From Io17-Chloro-G2 sp963663135 (lineage in GTDB: Bacteria > Chloroflexota > Dehalococcoidia > Lucifugimonadales > UBA3495): a DNA stretch of 64,000 bases. Shown here one piece after another: positions 1 to 7,697 of this stretch. The notes beneath the pieces were generated by a model. The model searched no databases. It saw only the letters and a program-made list of their open reading frames with translations, and was not told the DNA's origin. Position numbers and translations under genes: made by a program. Each line of letters starts with the position of its first letter. Position 1 is the first letter of the stretch. Where the stretch lies: assembly GCA_963663135.2 (NCBI GenBank), contig CAXXRM010000005.1:62001-126000 (forward strand), read 5' to 3'.

Positions 1-113
1 GGTGTCTACGTCGGCGGCGCAGACCCCAGGAAAGAGTCTGTGGTCACGGGCTGGTAACCCCAACCCGTCGCCGGACATCCAATCCCCAACCGTTGACCCA
101 ACAGGAGCGAAAA

Positions 114-1295
114 TTGACCACCGCAACGCCTGAAGAGGCCAGGACCCAGATCGTAAACCTGGTCCGGGAGTTTGTCCGCCGGGACGTGGCCCCGGTCGCT
201 CAGGAATTGGACCGGGAAGACCGGGTCCCTCATGATTTGATCGACCAGATGAAGGAGATGGGCCTGTTCGGCATAACGGTCCCCGAAGAATACGGAGGGC
301 TGGGGCTGGACTACACCACCTTCGCCACTATCTTCGAGGAGCTCAGCAAGGGTTTCATGAGCCTTAGCGGCGCCATCGGGACCCACCACATCCTCACCTA
401 CGTGCTGGTCCACTACGGCACCGAGGAGCAGAAGGAGCGGTTTCTGCCCGACTTGGCTTCCGGCCGCAAGAGGGGAGGGCTCGCCCTGACCGAACCTGGC
501 GGCGGCAGCGACGTCGCTAACCTGGCGACGTCGGCGACCAAGGACGGCGAGGAGTACGTAATCAACGGCGCCAAAATGTTCATCACTAATGCACGCTACG
601 GCGACTCCTTTTGCCTGCTGGCCCGCACCGATCGGAATGCCCAGCCCAATCACCGCGGCATCAGTTGCTTCGTGGTGGAAAAAGGAGACCCCGGTTTCGA
701 AAACCCCGGAATTAAAGTAGGCCGCGACCTGGACAAAATGGGCTACCGAGGCTTGGACACCTGCGAGTTGGTGTTCGAGGACTGCCGCATCCCGGCGGAA
801 AACCTCGTAGGGGAACAGGAAGGACGCGGGTTCGGTCAAGTGATGAGTGGGCTTGAGACAGGGAGAATTAACGTTGCCGCCCGGGCTGTCGGCGTGGCCC
901 AAGCCGCTTTCGAGGCCGCCATCCGCTACTCCCAGCAGCGCGAAACCTTTGGCGTTCCCATATCCCAGCACCAGGCCATTCAGCTCAAATTGGCCGACAT
1001 GGCCACCAAGGTGCAGGCAGCCCGCCTTTTGACCTACGACGCGGCGGCTAAGAAAGACCGGGGGGACCGGGTAGACCTGGAATCCGGAATGGCCAAGCTC
1101 TTCGCCAGCGAAGTTTGCGGAGAGGTCGCCATGGAAGCGGTGCGGATCCACGGCGGGTATGGCTACATCAAAGACTCCCCCGTAGAACGCTACTACCGGG
1201 ACGCGCCGCTAATGATCATCGGGGAAGGCACCAACGAAATCATGCGCCTGCTCATAGCCAAGCAACTCCTGGCCCGCCCGGAATACCAGGTCTAG
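114..1295 (+). CDS. Acyl-CoA dehydrogenase
   Basis: FAD-dependent acyl-CoA dehydrogenase (393 aa), expected to oxidise an acyl-CoA at the alpha-beta bond in fatty-acid or branched-chain catabolism, in the cytoplasm. The flavin-contact stretch LTEPGGGSDV lies near residue 130 and the C-terminal GEGTNEIMR carries the usual catalytic-base glutamate. Length fits the family. I place the start at TTG 114 because AGGAG at 103-107 sits 6 nt upstream; an in-frame TTG at 93 has no comparable site. It stands alone on the plus strand, and the substrate chain length cannot be read from sequence. An enoyl-CoA hydratase-like gene at 2.8 kb could act in the same kind of pathway, but on the opposite strand. 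Confidence 0.92.
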   Translation: MTTATPEEARTQIVNLVREFVRRDVAPVAQELDREDRVPHDLIDQMKEMGLFGITVPEEYGGLGLDYTTFATIFEELSKGFMSLSGAIGTHHILTYVLVHYGTEEQKERFLPDLASGRKRGGLALTEPGGGSDVANLATSATKDGEEYVINGAKMFITNARYGDSFCLLARTDRNAQPNHRGISCFVVEKGDPGFENPGIKVGRDLDKMGYRGLDTCELVFEDCRIPAENLVGEQEGRGFGQVMSGLETGRINVAARAVGVAQAAFEAAIRYSQQRETFGVPISQHQAIQLKLADMATKVQAARLLTYDAAAKKDRGDRVDLESGMAKLFASEVCGEVAMEAVRIHGGYGYIKDSPVERYYRDAPLMIIGEGTNEIMRLLIAKQLLARPEYQV

Positions 1296-1421
1296 GGGCC
1301 TTCGGTCTGGGTCCTCCGTGCTATTCTTAGATGACCTCCCACAATATAGCAAAGCAAAGGCAGGAGTGGCGCCGGTTCATCGCACTGTCTGGTATGTAGA
1401 AGTTATTCAAGGGATTGCCGA

Positions 1422-1649
1422 ATGACCTACACTTTTAAAGTTTCCTTGCAAGAGGAAGGTGACGGGCGGTGGAGTGCTTGGATTGAGTCTTTACCCGGTT
1501 GCGCTACTTGGGGATACACCAAAGATGATGCCTTGCAGTGCTTGCACGAAGCCGCTGTGTTGGTCCTGGAAGACATAATCGAATGCGGTGAACCTATTCC
1601 AGGCGAGGTTGAATCCGGTGACGGTATGGAAGTGGCTATTCATTTATGA
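1422..1649 (+). CDS. hicB: HicB-family antitoxin
   Basis: 75-aa protein of the HicB/UPF0150 fold. The N-terminal strand pair (YTFKVSLQEEGDGRWSAWIE), the SLPGCATWG turn, the DAL..LHEAAVLVLEDI helix and the final GEPIPGE are the family's typical order. HicB neutralises the mRNA-cleaving HicA toxin and often represses its own operon; no separate DNA-binding tail is visible here. The stop overlaps the start of a degraded hicA (ATGA), so the order is antitoxin first. With the toxin frame broken it may be an orphan antitoxin. Its ribosome site is weak (AAGG about 9 nt upstream). Confidence 0.82.
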   Translation: MTYTFKVSLQEEGDGRWSAWIESLPGCATWGYTKDDALQCLHEAAVLVLEDIIECGEPIPGEVESGDGMEVAIHL

Positions 1650-1909
1650 CCGTCCCATCCGGTCTGGTCTCTCGGCTCCGAAACGTCTCGATTCGCCAAT
1701 GGATTGTTGCGTTGGAACGGGCCGGGTTCTTTTCTAGCCGCAGTAGGGGTGGTCATAGAGTATAACGGCACGCCGACGGTCGCCGAGTCATTCTCGGTTA
1801 TCACCGTGCCGTTGCAACATTGCCCCCGGGAACATTGCGCCGGGTGCTATTGGATACTCAATGGACCGAGGATGATGCGCAGCGTCTCGGACTGCTTCAG
1901 CGTCAATAA
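1646..1909 (+). pseudogene. hicA: HicA toxin remnant (two compensating frameshifts)
   Basis: Starts at ATG 1646, overlapping the hicB stop. The first frame reads a HicA-like N-terminus ending ALERAGFFSSRSRGGHR, then meets TAA at 1763. The next frame continues YNGTPTVAESFSVITVPLQH. From about 1825 the original frame resumes with PGTLRRVLLDTQWTEDDAQRL to TAA at 1907. Together these give the HicA order: helix with ALERAGF, S-x-GGHR with the catalytic His, the VTVPL strand, and the GTLRRIL helix. One extra base near 1760 and one missing base near the C5 run at 1823-1827 explain it. Either the toxin is dead or the assembly has two indels. Confidence 0.72.
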
Positions 1910-1931
1910 CAGCAGAAGGGCTGCCGGAGAA

Positions 1932-1969
1932 GGGAGGGCCGGAATTGCCTATCTGGCACCGGCCCTCCC
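1932..1969. terminator. Perfect 11-bp stem between convergent genes
   Basis: GGGAGGGCCGG (1932-1942) pairs exactly with CCGGCCCTCCC (1959-1969); the 16-nt loop itself contains TGCC/GGCA. It sits between the hicBA remnant and the minus-strand bicupin gene that ends at 2018. There is no T-run on either side, so a bidirectional terminator is an inference from position. Confidence 0.5.
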
Positions 1970-2017
1970 CAAATGGCTATCCTGGGCGGGTTTCTCAGGG
2001 GTTAATTGGTAACGGCT

Positions 2018-2737
2018 TTACCCGCCGCCTTCCACTTCGTCGGAGTACAGGGGGTTGAAGGTTATGCGGAGCATGGGGGCATCGCTGGGGTTTAGCCACT
2101 GGTGGTGGGAGTCGGGGGGCACCATGACTGCGTCGCCCTCGGAAACCGTATATTCTTTTCCGTCGCAACTCAGCGCGCCCTGGCCTTCCAGAATGTAGGA
2201 GACGTGCTCCCACTGGTGAATGTGTCCCCCGGTATCCGAGTGGCTGACCGACCCGGGCGCCATGGCCCCGTTGTACAACAGGACCAGGTTGGGCGCTCCG
2301 TCCCCCTTGCCGATGAGGCGCACGCCCGCGCTCTGGCCCAGGTCACGGAAATTTCGGATCATGGGCGGCGGGCCCGTTCCCTTCTCTCCGGTGGTCCTGG
2401 CTCCGCCGGCCTGGGCGGATAGGGGGTTAATCTCCAATCTGCGGATAGCTCCTTGACCGCCGTCGTTCAGGGTGTAGTGGTCCACCTCCCCGGGCACGAA
2501 GATTGCGTCGCCTTCCTTGATCGGGTAGTTGTCGCCATCGCACACCAGGGTCCCCGAGCCGGCGAGGATATAGATTGAATGCTCCCAGGGATGGATGTGG
2601 TGAGCGCTGGTGGCGTCCGGGGCGATCTCCGAGTAGCTCATGGTGCAGGTGGGTGGGTTGTCTTCGGGCCCGACCAACCGGACGGCAGGCCCACCGGGCG
2701 TGAACGAATTCCTGAAATTCTTGATCAGTGGTTCCAT
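2018..2737 (-). CDS. Bicupin protein
   Basis: 239-aa protein made of two cupin_2 beta-barrels. The metal-site signatures are HHIHPWEHSIYIL in the first half and GGHIHQWEHVSYIL in the second, each followed by a G-D-A-x-x-VP turn and a late His (DHYTLN, SHHQWLN). It probably binds a divalent metal; the substrate is unknown, with dioxygenase, isomerase or sugar-binding roles all possible. The start at 2737 is set by AGGAGG 8 nt upstream; longer in-frame forms would place that site inside the gene. It is the last gene of a probable minus-strand group with the enoyl-CoA hydratase (69 nt upstream) and the HIT protein. Confidence 0.85.
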   Translation of the reverse strand: MEPLIKNFRNSFTPGGPAVRLVGPEDNPPTCTMSYSEIAPDATSAHHIHPWEHSIYILAGSGTLVCDGDNYPIKEGDAIFVPGEVDHYTLNDGGQGAIRRLEINPLSAQAGGARTTGEKGTGPPPMIRNFRDLGQSAGVRLIGKGDGAPNLVLLYNGAMAPGSVSHSDTGGHIHQWEHVSYILEGQGALSCDGKEYTVSEGDAVMVPPDSHHQWLNPSDAPMLRITFNPLYSDEVEGGG

Positions 2738-2806
2738 TGGGTTAACCTCCTGCGTATTCAATCCTGCGCTGCCGTTCCCTTTAGACCTACGCTCCGCTTG
2801 AGGCAG

Positions 2807-3583
2807 TTACCGGCCTTTCCACTGGGGTTTTCGCTTTTCGGCAAAGGCCTTGGGACCCTCTTTGGAGTCCTCGGTGGCCAGCAGCCGTTCGTAGGCCAGG
2901 TAGGTCATCCGGCAAATATCCTCGTTGGTCATGTTCTGGCCTTTGTAAGCCAGTTCTTTGAAGGTTTGCACCGCCAGGGGGGCGTTTTCGGCGATTTGCT
3001 CCGCCAGTTTCCTGGCCTCAGGCATGACCTGGTCGGCTGCTACCACCCGGTTGAGAAAGCCCATCTCGTAGGCCCTCTGCGCCGTGACCGGCTGCGCGGT
3101 AAGCACCAGTTCGAGCACTGCCGACAAAGGCATCGACTTGGGAAGAGTCGTGCCGAAGGGCGGAAGTAAGCTCCACTTGGTTTCGGTGATTCCCAGTTGG
3201 GCATCTTCCGATGCGACCCTCAGGTCACACATCTGGGCGATGGACCAACCTCCGGCCAGGGCGAAACCGTTGATCGCGGCAATGGTTGGCTTCCAGGTAT
3301 TGGGCCACATGAAAGGGCGGTCTTCCGACATGCTGGCCGACGCCCTGGCCTGGATCCCTTCAGCGTTGTCGGCGGCCCGCTCCTTGAGGTCCCGGCCGGC
3401 GCAAAAGGCCCGTCCGGCCCCGGTGATGATTGCAACGTAGGAGTCCTGCTCCCCGTCGAAACGTTGTATGGCCTCGCCGAACTCCTGCCGCAACTGGCGG
3501 TTGATGGAGTTAAGGGCATCCGGCCGGTTCAGAGTAATTGTTACGATGTGGTCTTGCTTGTCGTAAAGGACCGTTTCGGCCAA
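2807..3583 (-). CDS. Enoyl-CoA hydratase/isomerase family protein
   Basis: 258-aa crotonase-fold protein. The CoA-binding/oxyanion-hole stretches FCAGRDLKE (near residue 62) and FALAGGWSIAQMCDLRVAS (near residue 105) are intact, followed by ITETKWSLLPPFGTTLP in the position of the second catalytic element. Length is normal for the family. Start is TTG at 3583 with GGAGAT 8 nt upstream. Crotonase proteins range over hydratases, isomerases and hydrolases, so the reaction is not fixed. It is co-oriented with the HIT gene before it and the bicupin after it (about 70 nt gaps), suggesting one transcript. Confidence 0.88.
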   Translation of the reverse strand: MAETVLYDKQDHIVTITLNRPDALNSINRQLRQEFGEAIQRFDGEQDSYVAIITGAGRAFCAGRDLKERAADNAEGIQARASASMSEDRPFMWPNTWKPTIAAINGFALAGGWSIAQMCDLRVASEDAQLGITETKWSLLPPFGTTLPKSMPLSAVLELVLTAQPVTAQRAYEMGFLNRVVAADQVMPEARKLAEQIAENAPLAVQTFKELAYKGQNMTNEDICRMTYLAYERLLATEDSKEGPKAFAEKRKPQWKGR

Positions 3584-3655
3584 AATCCCTATCTCCTTCG
3601 CGTCTGTCGACGGCGGCGGTGGGTCCCGGCCTTGATTGCCGGCAGATGAGGACTC

Positions 3656-4030
3656 TTATGCGTAGGGTCCCAAGTGGGTGCCGCCGATAACGTGGAGGTG
3701 TCCGTGGCTCTGGCTCTGCATGCCATCGGGTCCGAAATTAGAAAGAATCCGAAAGCCGTTGACCGAATGCATGCATCCCATTTCCGAGGCGACGCTCCCC
3801 ATCTTCTGCATCAAGCCACTGCTCCACATTTCCAGCTGGCTCAGGTGCGCCTTGGGCATCACCAGGAGCATTAGGGGGACCCACGTTAGCTTGTTAACGA
3901 TGACGATCAGGTCTTCGTCCAAGTAGCGGATCTTGGCCGGAGAGCGGCCCTGGATGATTTCACAAAAAACGCAGTTTGCCGCGGTGGTCAACAGCCGAGT
4001 TGCCTCATGAAAGATGCGGCCGGGTGTCAA
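3656..4030 (-). CDS. HIT-domain nucleotide hydrolase/transferase
   Basis: 124-aa histidine-triad protein. The C-terminal HGHLHVIGG is the HIT active-site motif; the N-terminal NCVFCEIIQG supplies the two cysteines often used for zinc. Members hydrolyse or transfer nucleotidyl groups on small adducts such as AMP-lysine or dinucleoside polyphosphates. The mapped start is TTG 4030, but this may be too long: the conserved domain begins about 18 codons later, where another TTG occurs. First gene of the minus-strand group with the enoyl-CoA hydratase and bicupin, and divergent from the MogA-like gene. Confidence 0.8.
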   Translation of the reverse strand: MTPGRIFHEATRLLTTAANCVFCEIIQGRSPAKIRYLDEDLIVIVNKLTWVPLMLLVMPKAHLSQLEMWSSGLMQKMGSVASEMGCMHSVNGFRILSNFGPDGMQSQSHGHLHVIGGTHLGPYA

Positions 4031-4268
4031 ACATTGTTCAACCGGGCTTCCCTGGGACTGTCTGAAGGTGGAATTTACGGCTCCAACCCGAGCAAAAGCC
4101 GGGCGCCCGGCGACGCCCTGTGAATATAAGCGTAGGGTACCGCATTGTCAACGCAAACCCGCGGAAGGCCAACGCTGTCGCATTCCAAACCGTTGGCACG
4201 ACATCGTAAGTACCTTTATGCGTCCGGCCCTGGTAGGTCCTATGATATTATGATTCACGGAGGAGCAC

Positions 4269-4760
4269 ATGTTTAGATTGGCTGTTTTGACCGTCAGCAC
4301 GACGGGGTCCCAGGGCCGAAGAGAAGACACCAGCGGCAGGGCGATCCAGGAAGCGCTGCCGCCGCCCGATTACGAGGCGGTCAAGTACGAGGTAGTGGCG
4401 GACGATAAGGCTACAATCGAAAGCCGCCTGGCTGAGTGGTCCGACTCGGGAGAGGTGGACCTGATCCTGACCACCGGCGGAACCGGGATGGGTCGCTACG
4501 ACGTGACCCCCGAAGCCTGCTTGGCCGTGTTGGACAAGGAAGTGCCGGGGTTGGCCGAGTCCATGCGGGCCCAAACCCTACAGTTCACACCAATGGCAAT
4601 GCTCAGCCGTTCAGTCGCTGGCATCCGAGGCTCCACCTTGATAATAACGCTTCCGGGCAGCACCAAGGGCGTCAAAGAATGCCTGGACGTGGTGCTGCCG
4701 GTGCTTCCCCACGCATTGGAGCTTCTTCAAAAGGAATCTGTGTCAGAGCATCCCCTGTAG
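4269..4760 (+). CDS. mog: MogA/MoaB-type molybdopterin-binding protein
   Basis: 163-aa protein of the MogA/MoaB fold, which adenylates molybdopterin before metal insertion in molybdenum-cofactor synthesis. The TTGGTGMGRYDVTPE loop (near residue 72) and the LPGSTKGVKEC motif (near residue 131) that grip the pterin are both present, and the length matches stand-alone MogA. A GGAGG site lies just upstream of ATG 4269. No other cofactor-synthesis gene is nearby, so it appears solitary. MogA and MoaB cannot be separated from the sequence alone. Confidence 0.88.
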   Translation: MFRLAVLTVSTTGSQGRREDTSGRAIQEALPPPDYEAVKYEVVADDKATIESRLAEWSDSGEVDLILTTGGTGMGRYDVTPEACLAVLDKEVPGLAESMRAQTLQFTPMAMLSRSVAGIRGSTLIITLPGSTKGVKECLDVVLPVLPHALELLQKESVSEHPL

Positions 4761-4854
4761 ACTTGATCGGAGGTCACCGGCGATAGGGGACTGCTCTACC
4801 ATTACACCGCCAACGCTCCGGCGGGCTGACTGATAACCACCAGGAGAGACTTTG

Positions 4855-5196
4855 ATGTCACAAAATCCGGCCGAAGGAAACCCGGTTTACTGGCCGCGGG
4901 TGAAAGAGATACTTGATGGAATAATGGACCGGTGGGTCGAACGATGGGGCCGGGACCCGTTGCCTGGAATCCACGACTATTACTGGGACACCTCCCAGGA
5001 GCTAAAGGACAGCGTTCTTTCAGGGTTCCGGTCTATAGAGCCGGGAACACCAGGCCGGGAAACGGCGCTGGTCCGCTCTCTGGCTCGCGCCATTGCCAAC
5101 CACGGCCGGATGCCCCTCCGCGGCCCGTTCGTGTCCCGAGAGGAGGTTGATGAAATCGTCACCTGGATTGATACGGGGATGCCAGAGGGGCCTTAG
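4855..5196 (+). CDS. Hypothetical small protein
   Basis: 113-aa soluble protein that I do not recognise. Start ATG 4855 has AGGAGA 7 nt upstream. It is rich in tryptophan and charged residues (VYWPRVKEILDGIMDRW, DYYWDTSQE) and ends EEVDEIVTWIDTGMPEGP. That tail resembles the last helix of some cytochrome-like domains, but no CxxCH haem motif exists, so I assign no function. It has no signal peptide or membrane segment. It stands between the mog gene and the convergent NHL gene. Confidence 0.7.
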   Translation: MSQNPAEGNPVYWPRVKEILDGIMDRWVERWGRDPLPGIHDYYWDTSQELKDSVLSGFRSIEPGTPGRETALVRSLARAIANHGRMPLRGPFVSREEVDEIVTWIDTGMPEGP

Positions 5197-5307
5197 GCGC
5201 CGGCCGACAGCGGCTTCGTCGGGTTGCGGTGCAAAAAAATACCGCCCGGGGTTTGCCCTTTGTTGGGCTAGTCCCCGGCGGATTTGGGTTCTGGTGCGGC
5301 GGTAGGG

Positions 5308-6312
5308 TTAGGCCAGTACCGGCTCCGAGTCCTTTCGGTATACCTGGATTCGGTTGCGAGTGTGGTCCAAGATGGCTACTCGGCCCTGTGCGTCGGTTTT
5401 AACGGCGCAGGGATGGGTCAGGTTCCGGTCGTAGTCCGGGTCGTTGGCGTAGGCCAATGAGCGCTGGCGAATCATGTCCGGGTTGGAGAGGAGCTTTTCC
5501 CGGCCCAACCTGGAGATTTTGTGGTCGCCGCGCAACTCGGTGATGAAGCGGCCGTCCGGGCTAAGAACCTGTACCCGGTTGTTCAGCCAGTCGGCAACGT
5601 AGATTTCGCCATCTTTGTCAACGCTGACGCTGGTGGGGCGATTGAACTGACCCACGTTGCTTCCGGAATGTCCGAAGCTGGCCTGCCACTGGCCATCGGC
5701 GCTGAATTGTTGGATACGGTCGTTGCGCCAATCGGACACGAAGACGGAGCCGTCGGGGCCAAGGCATATGCCCCAAGGCATGTTCATCTGCCCCGGCCCG
5801 TCGCCGAAGCTGCCGAACTTGCTGATGAATTTGCCGTCCAAGGTGAATTTCTGCACGCGGTGGTTACGGCTGTCCGTAACCAGGATGTTGTCATGGGCGT
5901 CGACCGCCAGCCCTGCCGGCCGGTCAAGCTCGCCATCCCCGGACCCGGCGGTTCCCCACTTGCTGAGGTAGTCGCCGTCCCGGTTGAAGACGGAGATCCG
6001 GTTGAGCCATTCGTCGGCGACGTACACATTACCCTTGCTGTCAATAGCCAGAGCGGTGGGCCAAACAAACTGGCCGTCTCCCTCGCCATGAGAGCCGAAC
6101 TCGGTGACATAGTCTTCATCCATGGTGAAGACGGTCACGTGGATGCCATCCGGTCGGTTTTCATAGGAGCGGTTCAGGGCGTAAACCAGTTCGTCGTCGC
6201 TCAAGGCCAGGTCTACGGCGTTCCGAATTCCGTTTCCGGAGAACTCCGCCCGGCCCAGAGAGTGGGAGTAGGAGAAGGTTCTATTTGAAACTCCAAAGAA
6301 ATGGGTGCTCAT
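5308..6312 (-). CDS. NHL-repeat beta-propeller protein
   Basis: 334-aa protein built of about five to six NHL blades. Each repeat shows the G-x-GxGQF/L..P.G(L/I)AVD..G..(V/I)YVADxxNxRIQ(V/K)F pattern, for example DGQFVWPTALAIDSKGN, DGELDRPAGLAVD and VGQFNRPTSVSVDKDGE. Propellers of this kind are scaffolds for protein or ligand binding, and some act as lactonases or lyases; no catalytic set is obvious. No signal peptide is visible at the N-terminus (MSTHFFGVSN). AGGA lies 7 nt before ATG 6312. It follows the minus-strand DUF1800/DUF1501 pair by about 175 nt, past a strong hairpin, so it probably has its own promoter. Confidence 0.86.
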   Translation of the reverse strand: MSTHFFGVSNRTFSYSHSLGRAEFSGNGIRNAVDLALSDDELVYALNRSYENRPDGIHVTVFTMDEDYVTEFGSHGEGDGQFVWPTALAIDSKGNVYVADEWLNRISVFNRDGDYLSKWGTAGSGDGELDRPAGLAVDAHDNILVTDSRNHRVQKFTLDGKFISKFGSFGDGPGQMNMPWGICLGPDGSVFVSDWRNDRIQQFSADGQWQASFGHSGSNVGQFNRPTSVSVDKDGEIYVADWLNNRVQVLSPDGRFITELRGDHKISRLGREKLLSNPDMIRQRSLAYANDPDYDRNLTHPCAVKTDAQGRVAILDHTRNRIQVYRKDSEPVLA

Positions 6313-6439
6313 GCTTCTTTCCTCGCAACGTTATGCTGAAAGAGACAACTCCCAATCTGGTGATCTCACGGGAGCAGTCTTCCGAATTCGTCCACTGGGG
6401 GACCCTCCGTCATCACGTTGGGCCCCGGATGGGGGCAAC

Positions 6440-6472
6440 CGCCGGGAGGGATTGATAATATCCCTCCCGGCG
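6440..6472 (-). terminator. 13-bp hairpin after the DUF1501 gene
   Basis: Arms 6440-6452 (CGCCGGGAGGGAT) and 6460-6472 are exact complements around a 7-nt loop. The hairpin begins 15 nt past the stop of the minus-strand DUF1501 gene. No clear U-tract follows, so intrinsic termination is likely but not certain. Confidence 0.6.
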
Positions 6473-6486
6473 TAGATTCTCGGCTC

Positions 6487-7623
6487 TTAGAAGAATTTGA
6501 CCGATTCGAACTTTCCGCCGACGATTTCGACGGGGTCCAACTGCAGCCAATCCTCAACGATGGAAGTGTAGACGGACCGGAAGTCCATGCCCGCCTTGAG
6601 GTTGCCGCCGGCTTCCCGCTTGTCCGGCTCCAAGGACGGGTACTCGCCGTAGATTCCGCCTTTGACGTTTTCGCCCACTGCGAAGGCGATCCCAGCTGCG
6701 CCGTGGTCGGTACCGGAGCCGTTGTCAGTGACCCTGCGTCCGAACTCGGTGAACATGAACAGGGTTACGTTGTCGGAAGCGTCGTGCTCCCGCAGGTCGT
6801 CGAAGAAGGTCTCGACCGTGTTGGACACGTTGGACCAGAGCCCCGAGTGGAGGGCGGCCTGGTTGGCGTGGGTGTCGAAGCTGTTGTACGGGGAGGTGGT
6901 ATACAGCACGCGGGTCCCGAAACCGGCCAGGTGGGTCTGAGCGATGTTCTTCATGTACTGGCCCACGGTGGTGTCGGAGTACTCGACACTGGAAGAATAC
7001 ATCTCCGGGGCGGTGGCCAGGATGTCGGCGCCCTTCAGGGCGTTTGTGCCGGTGCTGCGGATATAGTCCATCACTGCGCTGCGGCCGACGGCGGGAGAGT
7101 ACATCCTGCCGAAAACGTCCAGCGCTTCGCCGCGGAGGTCTTCGCCTTCGATTCCCGTCAACAGACCGTAAGTCTCCAGGTCTCCTACCGAGGCAACCGG
7201 TACGCCGTCCAGGGCCAAAGCCCGGGGGAGGCCGCGGCCAAAGTTCACGCCGGTGAGCACGTTCTCATCCTGAGGGTCCACGGCCTTGATAACTCGACCC
7301 AGCCAGCCCTCGGTACCCACGGTGTCCGGCTCGCAGGTGTGCCAGATATCCATGGAGCGGAAGTGGGAGTAGCTGGGGGTGCCATAGCCAATGCCCAGGA
7401 AAATGGCCAGTTTACCCTCGTCCCAGAACTTCTTCAGAGGGCCCATTGTGGGATGCAAGCCCAGTTCGCCGTTGAGGGGGATGATCTGGTCTTCCGGGAT
7501 TCCCAGGGTGGGGCGGGCGTCGCGATACAGACCGTTGTTCCGCAGAACCACGGTGTTCAGTCCGTCGTTGCCACCCGACAGCGAAAGAACTGCCAAGACC
7601 GGGTCTTTCTTAGTAGAAACCAT
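6487..7623 (-). CDS. DUF1501 protein
   Basis: 378-aa DUF1501 protein, a sulfatase/alkaline-phosphatase-like superfamily often encoded beside DUF1800. Motifs include LSGGNDGLNTVV at the N-terminus, SHFRSMDIWHT near residue 90, FDTHANQ near 240 and MFTEFGRRV near 285, where metal ligands are expected. Most relatives carry a Tat signal; this copy starts directly at the domain (MVSTKKDPVLAVLSLSGG), so it appears cytoplasmic or exported with a partner. GGAGGAG sits 5 nt before ATG 7623. It follows the DUF1800 gene by 74 nt, in the same operon. Biological role is unknown. Confidence 0.85.
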   Translation of the reverse strand: MVSTKKDPVLAVLSLSGGNDGLNTVVLRNNGLYRDARPTLGIPEDQIIPLNGELGLHPTMGPLKKFWDEGKLAIFLGIGYGTPSYSHFRSMDIWHTCEPDTVGTEGWLGRVIKAVDPQDENVLTGVNFGRGLPRALALDGVPVASVGDLETYGLLTGIEGEDLRGEALDVFGRMYSPAVGRSAVMDYIRSTGTNALKGADILATAPEMYSSSVEYSDTTVGQYMKNIAQTHLAGFGTRVLYTTSPYNSFDTHANQAALHSGLWSNVSNTVETFFDDLREHDASDNVTLFMFTEFGRRVTDNGSGTDHGAAGIAFAVGENVKGGIYGEYPSLEPDKREAGGNLKAGMDFRSVYTSIVEDWLQLDPVEIVGGKFESVKFF

Positions 7624-7697
7624 TAGTTCTCCTCCATCGAATTTTTAGCGAATTTTTCCGGGTGTTCTTGTGTCCCCATTGGATTGGAGTTCAGGGT

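Noticed and set aside
6..1151. 381-codon open frame on the minus strand over the acyl-CoA dehydrogenase gene
   Set aside because: It is the antisense shadow of a clear enzyme gene; the translation is rich in Gly/Ala/His/Gln with no domain and no ribosome site.
4855..5196. Cytochrome-like domain in the small hypothetical protein
   Set aside because: The C-terminal helix is similar to such domains but there is no CxxCH haem-binding motif.
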